From positions 744,001 through 808,000 of the forward strand of contig VJWM01000117.1 in NCBI GenBank assembly GCA_010909165.1: a stretch of DNA of 64,000 bases, written 5' to 3'. This document shows positions 1 through 13,099 of the stretch, one piece after another. Each line of letters starts with the position of its first letter. The stretch's first letter is position 1. The notes below the pieces were generated by a model. That model searched no databases and had not been told where the DNA came from. It was given only the letters and a program-made list of their open reading frames with translations. The translations under genes and the position numbers were made by a program. This DNA is from Anthoceros angustus. Taxonomy: Eukaryota > Streptophyta > Anthocerotopsida > Anthocerotales > Anthocerotaceae.

Positions 1-2113
<2,113 letters not shown>

Positions 2114-2934
2114 TGCATCGTAGCCTACGCCTGCCTGAAATACTCTCTCGCATTAGCTAGGTGTAGTAGTTGAGTCATCTACTTGCTCCTCCCAGATTGA
2201 CGATACTCTTTAGATGAGGCCGGGCCTCCACCAGTTTTTTCTGCAAGCTGATACCTCCCCAGATTTTTTCCAGGATTTCCCATCAGTTGAATGGAAGTCT
2301 TCGGCTTTGCATTGCCTTAGTAAATCGTAGGGGCTATGCAGACGTCGACAACCTTCTATGACGGGGGGTTTGTACAGCCAACTGTGATATAGTGGCATTC
2401 ATTGGTCCGGTGCTTTTGGTGCACCACCTTTGGTTTTTTCTTTGAAGTGCAAAGTTATATTCTAAGCTTTCTCTGGTGGAAGTCGGACGCCCCTGGTCGT
2501 TCTTGAACGCGATTCACATGCCACAAAAATGAAAAGCTCGCTTCTGATGTAAAGTAGATCTCAGACATCTGGATTCTAACCTTTCTGAAATTCGCGATCT
2601 GCCGGCTGTCAGCGGCAGCTTGCATGAATTCCACTACAGACAAGGTAGAAATGTGCCAAAATGAAAAGTGTGCAAGGAGATGAAAAGTTTCCAACCAGGG
2701 AGGGACATCTGGCCCTAATAGCTAATCTTGTCCCTCCCGGAATCAAATACATGGGTGTAAATACCGGACCAGTGCTGAGCTTCTGAAATGATTTTACACA
2801 GGAGTAAAAAGTCTAAGAATTCAAAGGTTGCCGAACACTACATTTGAAGATGAATGCTGAACCCATAAGAAGGAGATTTTGAGCGCACATGAGTAGGTAG
2901 TGACAGGCCATGAATAGAGTAAGACACGATAAGT
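2114..2934. other. Convergent 3' flanks, no gene seen
   Basis: This lies between the stop codons of calmodulin (+) and the coiled-coil gene (-), which converge. I see only 3' untranslated-like sequence; short open frames here have no recognisable features. Confidence 0.4.
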
Positions 2935-4250
2935 TCAAGGACTTGGTTTCAAGGCATATGACTCCATTACAGGAGTGGATGCTTTTGATACAGTCAAGTA
3001 ATTTGCTATGGATTCATACGCTTTGTTCAGGGCACCCACCTCGTCCGCCTGAGAAGAATGGCACAAAGCAGGACCCGGTTTAGCTGGCTGTAGGAGGATA
3101 TAGATGGAGAAGAGTGACATTGTCTGCTTACCCCGATTTCAATCTGAGCTTCAAATGTCTGCCGGACTTCTTCGTTGAGCTTCCGGATTTCTTCTCGACG
3201 TATCTCCAGCAGCGCTGTGGCTAAATCATTCTCAGCCTGCAGCTGTGGAAACACTTATTTGCTGAGCCATTGCATAGGTTAGGATGATGAGCAAGAAAGA
3301 TAAATAGATGATGACTTACTTTCAGGGCCCTTTCCTTGACGACTTTCACCTTGTTAGTCAAGTCTTCACGCCGCTCCTGCTGTGCAGCTTGGAGCTTATC
3401 GTGCCCATCTGACCTACAAGGGAGATGACCGTGATGCCTTCACACACAGGTTGCGTTTGAAATGTGGACGGGAGCTCATCAGGGAGGGTTTTGGGTTTCT
3501 TCTCACATAGTCACATCGTGCCCACCGCCAATACGCTCCACCTCTCCTTGGTACAGAAGAAATTCCGCCACCTGATGCACCCAGTTGCATAATCCGGCCA
3601 AGGCCATTTGCCTTTCAAGAAGATGCATTGTCTGGCACGACATTTGCTGGGCAGGGCAAAAATTGTTTAGCATAGTAGGAGCTGAGAAAAATACTTGACG
3701 TTCTCGGATAGTGTTCCACAGCTGTTTCTGCAGCAAGCAAAGAAAATGGGCAATGCTCAGTCTGCATTCAACAATGTGTACCATTGTTTGAAAGGGAATT
3801 TTGTGTTTCCAGGAGCGCTCACCCGACAGTTGTCGTCGATTGCCGCAACTACCTGCCCAAGCCATGAGAATGTTGGGCCAGGAACCACATCAGTTCCCTT
3901 GCTAGCCTCAGTGAGCATTCTCGCTCCGGAAAAGAAAGAAGCAAAAGCGCAAGCGCAATCGCGTTCATTACCTGGGTGTACAGGTTCCACAGACGCTTTC
4001 TCTGTGCTCTGCTGAAATGCGCGAAAATGTGGTCAAATTCCTGCTCGTGCCACACCCGTGCCGTCTGTCAGTGCCCAGTCGGAGTGGCAAGAAGGAAAAA
4101 GATTGAAAGAGGGCGAGGCTGAGACCTTACCTTGAGTGGACACGATGAAAGGTAGGTGTGTAATGCCAAGTGTAAGCTGCTCTGGAGAGCATCCAATAAG
4201 CGAGCCGCTTGCGGATGCTCTTGCTCCCAACCAGCCAAAGTCATGTCCAT
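2935..4250 (-). CDS. Unrecognised coiled-coil protein, 8 exons
   Basis: I do not recognise this protein. A consistent model has exons 4250-4131, 4064-3972, 3906-3823, 3727-3695, 3646-3507, 3413-3320, 3242-3132 and 3087-2935 on the minus strand, 828 nt, 275 aa. Each intron is short (about 45-95 bp) with GT and AG ends. The N-terminal part is helical with aromatic positions (EFDHIFAHFSRAQRKRLWNLY). The middle has a region ending GEVERIGGGHD, followed by a Lys/Glu/Gln-rich segment (QQERREDLTNKVKVVKERA, LEIRREEIRKLNEEV) that looks like a coiled coil. The start is the first ATG after an in-frame stop. It is head-to-head with CRR6 across about 110 bp. A structural or tethering role would be a guess. 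Confidence 0.6.
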
Positions 4251-4360
4251 TTCGCCAAAGCGAAGGAAAGGGGTGTTTGAGTGGTGGGAAAGATGAAGTC
4301 CAAAGCCTCAAGTTTGGCTGTAACCTAGACTAACCAAAAGGAAAGCAGGGGCCCCCGGAA
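4251..4360. promoter_or_regulatory. Compact bidirectional promoter between coiled-coil gene and CRR6
   Basis: Only 110 bp separate the two divergent start codons, so both promoters and 5' leaders must lie here or overlap the opposite gene. No TATA box is evident. Confidence 0.45.
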
Positions 4361-5474
4361 ATGGCCAGTTCCATGGCGTTGTGCAGCTGGTGGTCCCCGT
4401 CCCCTGGCCTGTTACCCGATGCTGCTGCTGCGGCAGGCGAGTTGGCAATGCTCACACTTCCATCTTCCTCCTCCAACGTCGTCTCCAGATGCACTTCTGG
4501 ATCGTTGGCGTCGTGTTCCAGTGCAGCCAGGGTTTATCCACAGGGCAGGAGGAGGAGGAGGAGGAGGTTTGCTGTTGCCGTGTACGATCCCACGGGGACT
4601 GTAGATTTTCCCTTGGAAGATGAGGATGGTCTGTCTGTCTCGTGGTTGTTTCCGTCTCACTGGCAACCATCGTGTCCTTCACATTCTCATCAATCTGGCA
4701 TGTGCATGTGCAGTCAGCCCAGACATTCCTGCAGCGCCGCCACCATCTGAGGGTCGCATCGACATTGTAGTGACCAAGGAAGCAATTCGGAATCTGGACC
4801 TGTCGGCTGCCCATGCAGTCCTACGGGAATACGTTCACCAAATAGGCCAGCTCTCTGATCTCGCTCCCTCTCTCGCAAAAATTCACTCTCTCGCTCCAGT
4901 GACGGTGCTTTTGAGAGTGAACGTTGCTGCTTTCCTTTGCAGGTGACAACACCACTGCTCCAGCACAAGATCCCAAAGAGCTGCTTCAGAGGACGGTTGG
5001 CTTCATCCTGCAGTACGAGAGGGACAACCAGTTTGATCCAAGGGAGCTCTCAGAGATGCCAGATATAAGACTCTGGTTTGTGCGTCTGGATGCTGCGTAT
5101 CCTTGGTTACCAGTGGTGCTGGACTGGCGCGGGGGCGAGCTCGCCCGATACGCAGCCATGCTCGTTCCTCACCAGGTGAGGAGCTCGTCTGTCGTACAAC
5201 TTCGTCCCTAAGGTGCGGTTGCAATAGAGGGATGGGACTTCATCCCCGGCTGTGTGTGCAGATGAGCAAGAGGATGGGCCTGGTGTTCAACCCTGAGGCT
5301 CTGGAGCTCTTCGCCATGAACAAGCTCTTCATCGTGTACCAATGGTTGAAAGCCAGGCAGGTTGGCAAACCAGCTGCCAAAGCCAATGACATGATGCGGA
5401 TGCTCGGCTTCAGTATAGATGACCCACTGTTCAACCTTCTAGAAACATACCCGCACCCTCAGTCGACAAGCTAG
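4361..5474 (+). CDS. CRR6: NDH-complex assembly factor CRR6 (DUF1817), chloroplast, 4 exons
   Basis: CRR6 is a stromal factor needed to assemble subcomplex A of the chloroplast NADH dehydrogenase-like complex; cyanobacteria carry the same family. Exons are 4361-4628, 4714-4845, 4943-5175 and 5262-5474 (846 nt, 281 aa). The N-terminal 80 or so residues are Ser/Ala/Arg-rich, with a run of seven Arg, and look like a transit peptide. The conserved core follows: GRIDIVVTKEAIRNLDLS, then DPRELSEMPDIRLWFVRLDA, YPWLPVVLDWRGGELARYAA, MLVPHQ, and GLVFNPEALELF. Exon 2 only joins exon 3 in frame through a GC donor at 4846 (TAG then GCCAGC), so that boundary is tentative; the others are GT-AG. It shares a 110-bp divergent promoter with the coiled-coil gene. 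Confidence 0.9.
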
Positions 5475-5998
5475 CCACCATACATGTAACGCACAGGTTA
5501 GCTCAGACCACACCGAGCTGCACATTAGCGAGAGCAGCGTCTGGCAAGCACTCTTGGTTGCATGTATGTATTCCACATCAAAATAGTGAACATTCGTGAA
5601 GCGCACACACAGACAGAAAGAATGATTATCACAGCAGCAGCTCGCCATTTCTGCTTAGCACAGAGATGTTGCACATGAGTGACTAGTGACACGCCGACAG
5701 TGCATCAGTTTGCAAGCAAGGATCAGCACACTCTGCTGGTCGGCTGGCTGGCTGGACTGCTAACAAGTTTCCAACTTCTCTAACAATACAATGTTGTTTG
5801 CTGCTGGCCGCACTCCTTCTCCAACGCCAAGTCTGGCTCGAAAGAAGAAAATATGCGCTGGATTGACAGCTCCGTCGCTCTCCATCCAACCACGAATCAG
5901 GCAGCCGCAGCATCGTCTTCTTCTTCCTGCCTCTGCATCATGCTCACTCTCCTTTCTGTCTCTCGCTCTCCCCCTCCCCCCCCACTCCGCCGCCATCG
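5475..5998. other. Convergent intergenic stretch, no gene seen
   Basis: This lies between the CRR6 stop and the ROMO1-like stop, which face each other. A pyrimidine-rich tract (5930-5990) is visible. No coding or RNA gene is recognised. Confidence 0.4.
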
Positions 5999-6229
5999 TC
6001 AGTAGGACCTGCCGCAATGGATCAAAGAGCCGGCTCCGAGGAAGAGGCCGAACACGGCCGCGCTTCCCAGCGTGGTCTGCCCGATGTAGCGCACCTTGAG
6101 CAGGCCCGGTACGCGGTAGCGGAAGGCCTCGTAGGTGCCATACACCGCCCCGATGGCCCCCCCTACGGCACCTCCCACCGCCACACCTGTCGTCACCCTA
6201 GCCAGGCAGCTATCCCTGGCCATCTTCAT
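5999..6229 (-). CDS. ROMO1/Mgr2-like mitochondrial inner-membrane protein
   Basis: Small single-exon protein of 76 aa in the ROMO1 (reactive oxygen species modulator 1)/Mgr2 family. In yeast Mgr2 is a subunit of the TIM23 inner-membrane translocase; the plant role is inferred from family only. The sequence starts MKMARDSCLARV. It has a first glycine/alanine-rich membrane segment (GVAVGGAVGGAIGAVYGTY, about residues 14-32), a basic loop (RYRVPGLLKVRYIGQT), and a second membrane segment (SAAVFGLFLGAGSLIHC, about 55-71). Glycine-zipper spacing and a hairpin of two membrane helices are typical of the family. An ATG two codons downstream (MARDSC) is an equally plausible start. It is followed upstream by about 320 bp and then the end of a PPR gene on the same strand. 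Confidence 0.85.
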   Translation of the reverse strand: MKMARDSCLARVTTGVAVGGAVGGAIGAVYGTYEAFRYRVPGLLKVRYIGQTTLGSAAVFGLFLGAGSLIHCGRSY

Positions 6230-6554
6230 GGCTGCGCCACCTGATCCCGTCCTCCCCGCCTCCGCGCCTCTTCAAGGCCCGCTCTGTGCCTCACCTCAAA
6301 ACTCCCTTCTAACCTCACACTTCCAGAGCCTCTGCGCTCCTCAGAATTTCTCAACAAAAGTGTCTTCTGAAGGAAGTGGAAAATCAGAGGAAGTAGTCAT
6401 TCTCTAGGGCTACCCTGCAGATCCCACTATCTAACGAGTAGGAAAGAAGGGCTCGCGCCCGCCTCAAGAAGGAGGGGGTCTCACACAGTGTGACAGTGAA
6501 AACGCGATCACACTGGTGTTCAATAATATGAAGCACTCTTCAGCCAGAAAGGAA
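6230..6554. other. Promoter region of ROMO1-like gene and 3' flank of PPR gene
   Basis: Both neighbours are on the minus strand, so this gap should hold the ROMO1-like promoter and the PPR terminator region. No specific element is recognised. Confidence 0.3.
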
Positions 6555-9227
6555 CTATACTGCCGCTGATGACGATGACACGAGTTGAGAGTTGAGATGG
6601 TTCAGCAGCTCGTAGATTTGTGCGCTTCGAGGATGCCGCTTGTCTGCAGCAACGAACAAGGTGACTTCTTGCTGATGCTCGATCCAGCTCCGGCCAGGGC
6701 TCTTCCGCGCGCCTGCCTTCCGCCGCACTTCTTGGATCTCCTGCGCGCACTCCCACAAGCCGGCATGAGCGTACATGTTGGACATGAGCATGTAGACTGA
6801 AGGCTGCTTGGGATCCAGTTGCACCGCGGCGTCGAAGGCCCGGCGCGCCAGATCCAGGTTGCCGTGTTTGCGGCAAGAAGCAAGCAGGGAGGACCAGACG
6901 GCGGAATCAGGCGGCTCCGGCATCTCCGACAGAAGGGCCTCCGCCTGGGAGAAGAGGCCGGCGCGGCTGAGCAGATCTGTCATGCAAGCGTAATGCTGCA
7001 TCACAGGCGCGACGCCGTGGTCTCGTGCCATGGATTGGAACAGCTCCACTCCCCGCTGCACCAGGCCGGCATGGCTGCAAGAAGAGAGGAGCGCAAGGAA
7101 GGTAACGCCGTCCGGAGCAACGCCTGCATCAATCATGTCCTGGAAGCATCTCACGGCGGTGTCGCTCTCTCCTTGCCGAGCGTAGCCGGAGATGAGCGCA
7201 GTCCAAGCGCAGCGGTCGGGACGCGGCATGGAGTCGAACACGCGGCGAGCCTCTTCCATGCTCCCGCAGCTGCAGTACGCGTGAGTGAGCGCGGTGGCCA
7301 CAGCAAGGCTCCGGCCATGGCCGCCGGCCAGGAGGTCAGAGTGGATCTCGCTGCACAGGCTGAGAGCTCCGATCTTGCTGCAGGCTTCCAAGATGCATAC
7401 AAAAGCTCCCTCGTCCGGCTTCACACCTTCCGCTTGCATCTCGGCGTAGAGCTTCAGCGCGACCTCGGCCTCTCCCTGCCTCGTGTATCCAGCCATGATC
7501 GCGCACCAGGACACGACATCGCGCTCGCTCAGCGCGTCGAAGACGCTCCTGGCTTCGAGCATGCTCCCGCAGTTGGCGTACATGCAAACAAGGCTGCTTC
7601 CGACAAACGGCTGAGACGCGTATCCTTTCCGAGCTGCTTCGGCGTGTATGGCCCTTCCCTTCTCCAGCAGCTCTTCGCTGCTTGCTGCTCTGGATGCAAG
7701 GCTGCCGAAGGATTTGAGCACGCACACCAAGGTCCGAGCATCTGTACTCACTCCTGCCCCTTGCATTGCACCGTATAGCTCCAATGCCATCTCTCCTTGC
7801 TCCCTCTCCGCATAAGCGGACACCATGGCATTCCAGGAAACAACATCTCGCACAACCAGCTCGTCAAAGACATGCCTGGCATCCACAATGCTCCCACACT
7901 TGGCATAAGCATGAACGAGAGCGTTGGCAACAAACGGATCAGATAAGTAACCTCTTCTGACTACCAGGACATGCACATTTCTCACCATTTCCAGGATATC
8001 TGAGGGAGAATTCATACACTCAGAATCCACACACTCAGAATTCACACGTTCCAAATTCACATATTCCTCCCGAGCAGCAACAATGCTGCCACAAGCTTTG
8101 AGCACACTCACAAATGTTCGATCGTTTGGAATGACACCCTCCTGCTGCATTCTCTTATATAGTTGCAAAGCCTTTTGTCCTTGTGACAAGTCTGCATAAC
8201 CTGCTAGAAGTGCGTTCCACATTGCCACATTATTAGGCAGCTTGTGAGCTGTGTGGAAAACAAGCTCTGCATCAGCAATGCTCCCACACTTGGCATACAT
8301 GCTGACAAGACTGCTGCCAACATATATGTCGGATCCATAGCCCCGACGAACTGCTTCGGCGTGGATTGCCTTCCCTGTCTGTAGCAACTCTGCTCTATCA
8401 TGTTGCCTACTTTCTCTGCTGGCAAGGCTGGTACATGCCTTCAGCATGCTGACAAATGTTCGGTCGTTCGGAGCAAGGCCTTGCTTCCGCATAGCACCAT
8501 ACACCTGCAACGCCCTCTCCCCTTCGTCCAGCTCCACATATCCGGCGATCATGGCATTCCAGGACACCACATCACGGACAGGCATGGCATCAAACACCAG
8601 CCATGCATCCTGGGTGCTCCCGCAGTTGGCATACATGTCAACCAGAGCTGTGCTCAGAAAGAGATCGGATCCAAAGCCATGTCTCCGGAGATCAGAATGG
8701 ATCTCCTTCCCCGTCTCCAGGTCTGCTAAGCTGCTGCAAGCTTTGAGTAGGCCGAGAAAAGTGTGGACATTGGGAGGGACATGCTCCTCACACATTTGCT
8801 GGTACAGTCTGAGAGCCTCTCTGCCATGCCCGCCTTTGCTTAGTGCAGAAATGATGGCTGTCCACGCAAACGTTGTTCTGTGTGGCAGGCTGTGAAATAT
8901 ATGGAGGGCATCCGCAAGGCTCCCACACTTCACCATCGTCTGAAGCATCAGATTTCCCAGAAAAGTGTCAGACTCGAATCCAGTCTTGGCCATATGAGCC
9001 TGCACTCTCTGGGCCTCCACCAGAGCCTTCCTCTTCATGCATGCCTTCAACACATGGCCATATATTTCCACAGAGAGCATGCTTCGCTGCTGGTCCAGGA
9101 GTTCCAGGAAATCCACAGCCTTCTCAACCTGTCCCTCTTTGCACAGCCTTTCTATGTGCACAGCAGGTTTTCCTGTTCCCCGCCCGTGTGTGAAGCTGCG
9201 GCGAGGGCCATGCTTTCCAGCTCCCAT
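6555..9227 (-). CDS. PLS-class PPR protein, E subgroup, intronless (890 aa)
   Basis: Organelle RNA-binding protein of the PLS PPR class, which reads RNA one base per repeat and usually acts in C/U editing. The open frame begins 28 codons earlier with no ATG; the first ATG is at 9227 (MGAGKHGPRRS). From about residue 20 to 760 it is an array of P, L and S motifs with landmarks such as FVGSSLVSMYAKCGS and RDVVSWNAMIAGY. After these come E-type motifs ending GRSWIEHQQEVTLFVAADKR and HPRSAQIYELLNHL. It stops there without a DYW deaminase domain, so it would need a deaminase partner to edit. The two serine-rich residues before the stop look natural, not truncated. The N-terminus is short but Arg/Ser/Thr-rich, compatible with organelle targeting. 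Plastid versus mitochondrion cannot be decided. Confidence 0.93.
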   Translation of the reverse strand: MGAGKHGPRRSFTHGRGTGKPAVHIERLCKEGQVEKAVDFLELLDQQRSMLSVEIYGHVLKACMKRKALVEAQRVQAHMAKTGFESDTFLGNLMLQTMVKCGSLADALHIFHSLPHRTTFAWTAIISALSKGGHGREALRLYQQMCEEHVPPNVHTFLGLLKACSSLADLETGKEIHSDLRRHGFGSDLFLSTALVDMYANCGSTQDAWLVFDAMPVRDVVSWNAMIAGYVELDEGERALQVYGAMRKQGLAPNDRTFVSMLKACTSLASRESRQHDRAELLQTGKAIHAEAVRRGYGSDIYVGSSLVSMYAKCGSIADAELVFHTAHKLPNNVAMWNALLAGYADLSQGQKALQLYKRMQQEGVIPNDRTFVSVLKACGSIVAAREEYVNLERVNSECVDSECMNSPSDILEMVRNVHVLVVRRGYLSDPFVANALVHAYAKCGSIVDARHVFDELVVRDVVSWNAMVSAYAEREQGEMALELYGAMQGAGVSTDARTLVCVLKSFGSLASRAASSEELLEKGRAIHAEAARKGYASQPFVGSSLVCMYANCGSMLEARSVFDALSERDVVSWCAIMAGYTRQGEAEVALKLYAEMQAEGVKPDEGAFVCILEACSKIGALSLCSEIHSDLLAGGHGRSLAVATALTHAYCSCGSMEEARRVFDSMPRPDRCAWTALISGYARQGESDTAVRCFQDMIDAGVAPDGVTFLALLSSCSHAGLVQRGVELFQSMARDHGVAPVMQHYACMTDLLSRAGLFSQAEALLSEMPEPPDSAVWSSLLASCRKHGNLDLARRAFDAAVQLDPKQPSVYMLMSNMYAHAGLWECAQEIQEVRRKAGARKSPGRSWIEHQQEVTLFVAADKRHPRSAQIYELLNHLNSQLVSSSSAAV

Positions 9228-9743
9228 CGTCGTCCATGTTTGCTGATCCCTGTTTAACACCACCTGCTCCCATGTCTGTCCAACAACTGCACATGGAAAG
9301 CTGTGCAGCACTCGTTGGCATCAACGTCACTTCAGGGGAGCTAAGACATTGTCAGAAAGCAGGTCCACTTCAAGCTTCAAAGGTGGAACAAGAATGCAGT
9401 GGCATCACAAGCCTGTGCCAACAACAACAACACACAATCCTATCTTTTAGGACATGAAAAATCGAGCACACGCACCGGCAGAATTGGTGCCACCCAGCTT
9501 GTGAGTGTCCAAGAAGGCCAACTGGCCAGCACGGTCGGTGCTGCATTGGTTGCTCCAGGCCCAGGCCACATGACTTGGGTTTGCTGGCAGTGTCAGAGCA
9601 GCGGACCACCCGGGGCTGAAGTCGAGATGCCCACACACAGCCCGCATAGTGAAGCTGTAGCAGGGCAACAAAGTTCAGCTTACTCGCGACTGGGCGACGA
9701 GTGAGAGTGAATCCCCATCTCTGGAAGAAACAAGCGCGGGGCT
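9228..9743. promoter_or_regulatory. Divergent promoter region of PPR gene and protoporphyrinogen oxidase
   Basis: Start codons at 9227 (-) and 9744 (+) point away from each other, so both promoters lie in this 516-bp gap. I see no clear TATA box or other motif. Confidence 0.4.
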
Positions 9744-12700
9744 ATGGCGAGTCCTTCTTCTGAGAGCAGTAGACTTCTGACTCCAACCCAAGGCAAGTGA
9801 GCTGCGTGCGTGTGCCGTGTGGGACGTTGCCTCAACTCCGACTTGGTGCATGCATCAGCTCCTTACGTAAATTCATACTTTGCTGCAGGTCCCGTCCTTG
9901 GATCTGTTGCGGTTATTGGGGCTGGATTCAGGTGCACATCCTCATGAAGCTGGTGCCAGCCTTGGGTTTGCAAGGTTTGTGTTGTGTACTGAGCATGTGC
10001 GGCTTGCCTTCCTCTTTGTAGTGGCCTCGCTGCAGCCTATCGCTTGCGAGCTAAGGGGGTTGCTGTCAAAGTTTTTGAAGCTAGTGAGGTGGTTGGAGGG
10101 AAGGTCAACAGTGTTTCCCAGGATGGGATCATCTGGGAGAAAGGCCCCAACACTATGGTGCTGATATCTTGTCGGACTCGTCTTTTTTTTTTGTCTCTGT
10201 CTGAGTGTAAGGTTTTAACTCCCCGATATGGCACCTTGCAGGCTGAGACGGATCCTCTCATTGGCAGATTGATCGATGAATTGCAGTTGCGACTGAAACA
10301 ACAGTTTGTGAGCTTCTCACCAGACATGGTTTGGGTATCGTGCATTCTGTCCACGAGCTAACCTTCTACCTGTTGTTGGTATGCAGCCTGTGTCACAACA
10401 CAAACGTTACATTGTCCGAGATGGCAAGCCTCACATGGTATTGTCCTGTCCTTTTTTTCTATCTGTTGTCGGGGACGATGGGATGTGACTCTCTTCAAGA
10501 CGACCCTGTCATGTGTTATGGCAGCTTCCTTCAAGTCCTCTTTCTCTGGTGGGCTCAAAACTCCTCTCGACCAAGGCCAAGGTTTGTTTGCTTTAAATCT
10601 TCTGTACCTTCTGGTGACATCTTTTTAGCATCTCTGTCATGTGTTGCACACTCTTATGTTTGTGTTTGTGATTTTCATTTGAGAGCAGTTGAACATTGTT
10701 CTGGAGCCTTTCTTCTGGAAGCGGCGAAAGGATGTGCAAGGCGAGCCCCAAGAGCCGGATGATGAGAGGTCGGCTGCTGCATGACTTCGCCTATATTATG
10801 GCGAACGTAGTCGTTGTTCATATGCCATAGGCTCGTGCACTGCTCTCTCAATAGGCACTCCTGAATGTGATGCAGCGTTGGACACTTTATGGCACGGCAT
10901 TTTGGTAGCGAGGTGAGAAATGTGGAAGCAGCATTGATTTCATGGACCTTCTGCACACAGTGGTTAACAAGTCTGTGGTCAGGTGGTGGAGTATCTGGTG
11001 AATCCTTTTGTTGCCGGCACCTCTGCAGCAGATCCGGACAGAATATCAGTAAGTTCAATCCTTCCTTTTCACTTGATGGATGCACTTGTCCACCACATTG
11101 TCGGAGACGCTTCAAGATTTTCAGATCATACACGAAGCTGTACTAAAAAATGTGTGCAGATGCGCCACACTTTCCCAGACATTGTGATGTTGGAGGAAAA
11201 GTAAGACCACGAGCTGTGGAACTCTGATGCACAACTCGGACATGTTTCAGGGCCTCAGTTGTCCTTGTATTGTGTGTGGCTAGGTTTGGTTCCATCATTG
11301 TGGGAGCTGTAAAATCAGCTTTGCAGAAGCGAAGAGCTGCTGGCAAGGAGACTGTGCCTGAGCAATGTTGGGATGAAAGTGTGATCATATCAAGCTCGGC
11401 CAAGAGACTTGGACGGGGCTCCTTTTCCTTTATAGGCGGTCTGCAGGTACCCACTCACTCTCAGTCGTCTTCAACAGCACATTCTCCACTCTGCCTCCTT
11501 TTCTTCCGACAACTTTCGTGTATTGTTTGTTGCAGACTTTAGCAAACGCTCTTGTTGACAAGATTGGACAAAATTCTCTTCAGCTGGATGCACCGCTTGT
11601 TTCCCTAGCTGGTGACCAGCAGGGAAACCCAGCCCGTGACAGCTGGAAGCTCTCATTCGCCAAGGACCCAAAGCAACAGGATCAACAGTTTGACGCTGTC
11701 ATCTTGACAGTGAGTCTCGCTTGAGACTATGTAAACGTTCCATTCTTCTTCCACGCTTGATCATCTGTTATGTCACCTTACACCTTTGAGGCTCTCTTTT
11801 TTGTGGCTGTGTGTGATACATCACAGACACCACTGCATAACTTCAAGGACATCCAGATCAGCGTTGGTGGCAAGCGATATCAAACAGAGTTCATTCCGGA
11901 GGTGCAGATTCTCAGTGGCAAGAAGTGAATGTCCTGTACGGTCATGTTCATGCCAACATCATGATCTTATTTCTTCTGCTTTTCTGCAGGTTTTGTATCA
12001 GCCTGTCTCCGTTCTGGTCACTGCTTTCCGGAAAGTGGATGTGACGCGTCCTCTAGACGGGTTTGGTGTGCTGGTGCCATCGAAGGAACAAGCAAACAAC
12101 TTCCAAACCCTAGGCAAGTGCATTCGACGACCAACTCCAACTTCGTCTGTAGACTTCGCCTGTTTAAGCGGTTCACAGGAGCTTCATGCTGGTTGCTGTT
12201 TTGCAGGCACACTGTTCTCATCCTCCATGTTTCCAGACCGTGCACCTTCAGATCAGGTAGTATTGACAACCTTCATCGGCGGGAGCCGCAACAGGACATT
12301 ACCAGCACGTCCAGTGTAAGTACTCACTAGGTGCCAGCCACATGAATGCAAGATATGTTACTATGCACACATGTGATGGATTAGCCGCGTCAAGGACAAA
12401 GACGAAGACGAGGACGAGGTTGTCAGGGTCAGCCGCCTCCTCCAAGATCTTAGAACAATGTAATGGCTTGCAGTGAGGAGTTGCAAGAGGTGGTGGTGAA
12501 GGATCTCTCACGGCTCTTGGGAGTTGCTGCTCAACCTGTGTCCGTAAGGTAAAAAGCTGTGACCACAAATAGGTGGAATGCGTTGTTTCAGAAGAGTTAT
12601 TCCCAGTTTTCATCTTCCAGGCACGTCTACTGGGAGAAGGCATTTCCGGAGTACAGCATTGGCTACGACTCGGTGCTGAAGGCATTGGAGAAGGTGGAGG

Positions 12701-12966
12701 CTGATCTGCCCGGAGTCCATTTTGCAGGTAATTAATTTTATAATTGGATACAGAACTTAACTCTTCTATTGATGAGAATAAACGTATAGGATACAAAACT
12801 TGGTAACCAGAGTTTCTCATTTCCTGGCGCAGGTAACATGCGGGGTGGGTTAGCGGCTGGTAAGGCTCTGGTGTCAGGCTACAAGGCGGCTGAGCGTGTA
12901 ATAGCTTACCTGGAAGGCTCAGGGGGCCGCAAAATCTACACAATGGCCTCAGCACAGCACGAGTAG
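9744..12966 (+). CDS. PPOX2: Protoporphyrinogen IX oxidase (PPOX2-like), 18 exons
   Basis: FAD enzyme that oxidises protoporphyrinogen IX to protoporphyrin IX, the last common step of heme and chlorophyll synthesis. Exons: 9744-9792, 9889-9931, 10022-10157, 10242-10307, 10387-10437, 10525-10581, 10689-10768, 10876-10912, 10983-11048, 11160-11200, 11284-11446, 11536-11709, 11827-11901, 11990-12113, 12207-12315, 12474-12548, 12621-12727 and 12833-12966 (1587 nt, 528 aa). The FAD Rossmann motif [15 protein letters not shown] is at about residues 24-38. Family signatures include [21 protein letters not shown]-like [33 protein letters not shown] and the C-terminal [16 protein letters not shown]. 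The short N-terminus ([12 protein letters not shown]) resembles the mitochondrial/dual-targeted PPOX2 type, not PPOX1. Introns 1 (donor at 9793) and 14 (donor at 12114) use GC donors in the context AAG/TAG then GCAAGT. Confidence 0.95.
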
Positions 12967-13099
12967 AAGTATGTACATACATAGGTAGTCTAGTGTGAGC
13001 CAAAAAGAACACTTGTGAAGCAGCAACCAATTACATAACTGCCAGACCACAAATTTGTTAGTTGAGTCAGTCGGAAACTTCACGGAAAGACCCAGAAGG

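Noticed and set aside
6819-7778. Open frame of 319 codons on the plus strand
   Set aside because: Lies antisense to the PPR gene and mirrors its repeat codons; no domain of its own.
12299-13030. Minus-strand frame of 243 codons over the end of protoporphyrinogen oxidase
   Set aside because: Overlaps proven exons and introns of the sense gene; nothing recognisable in the product.
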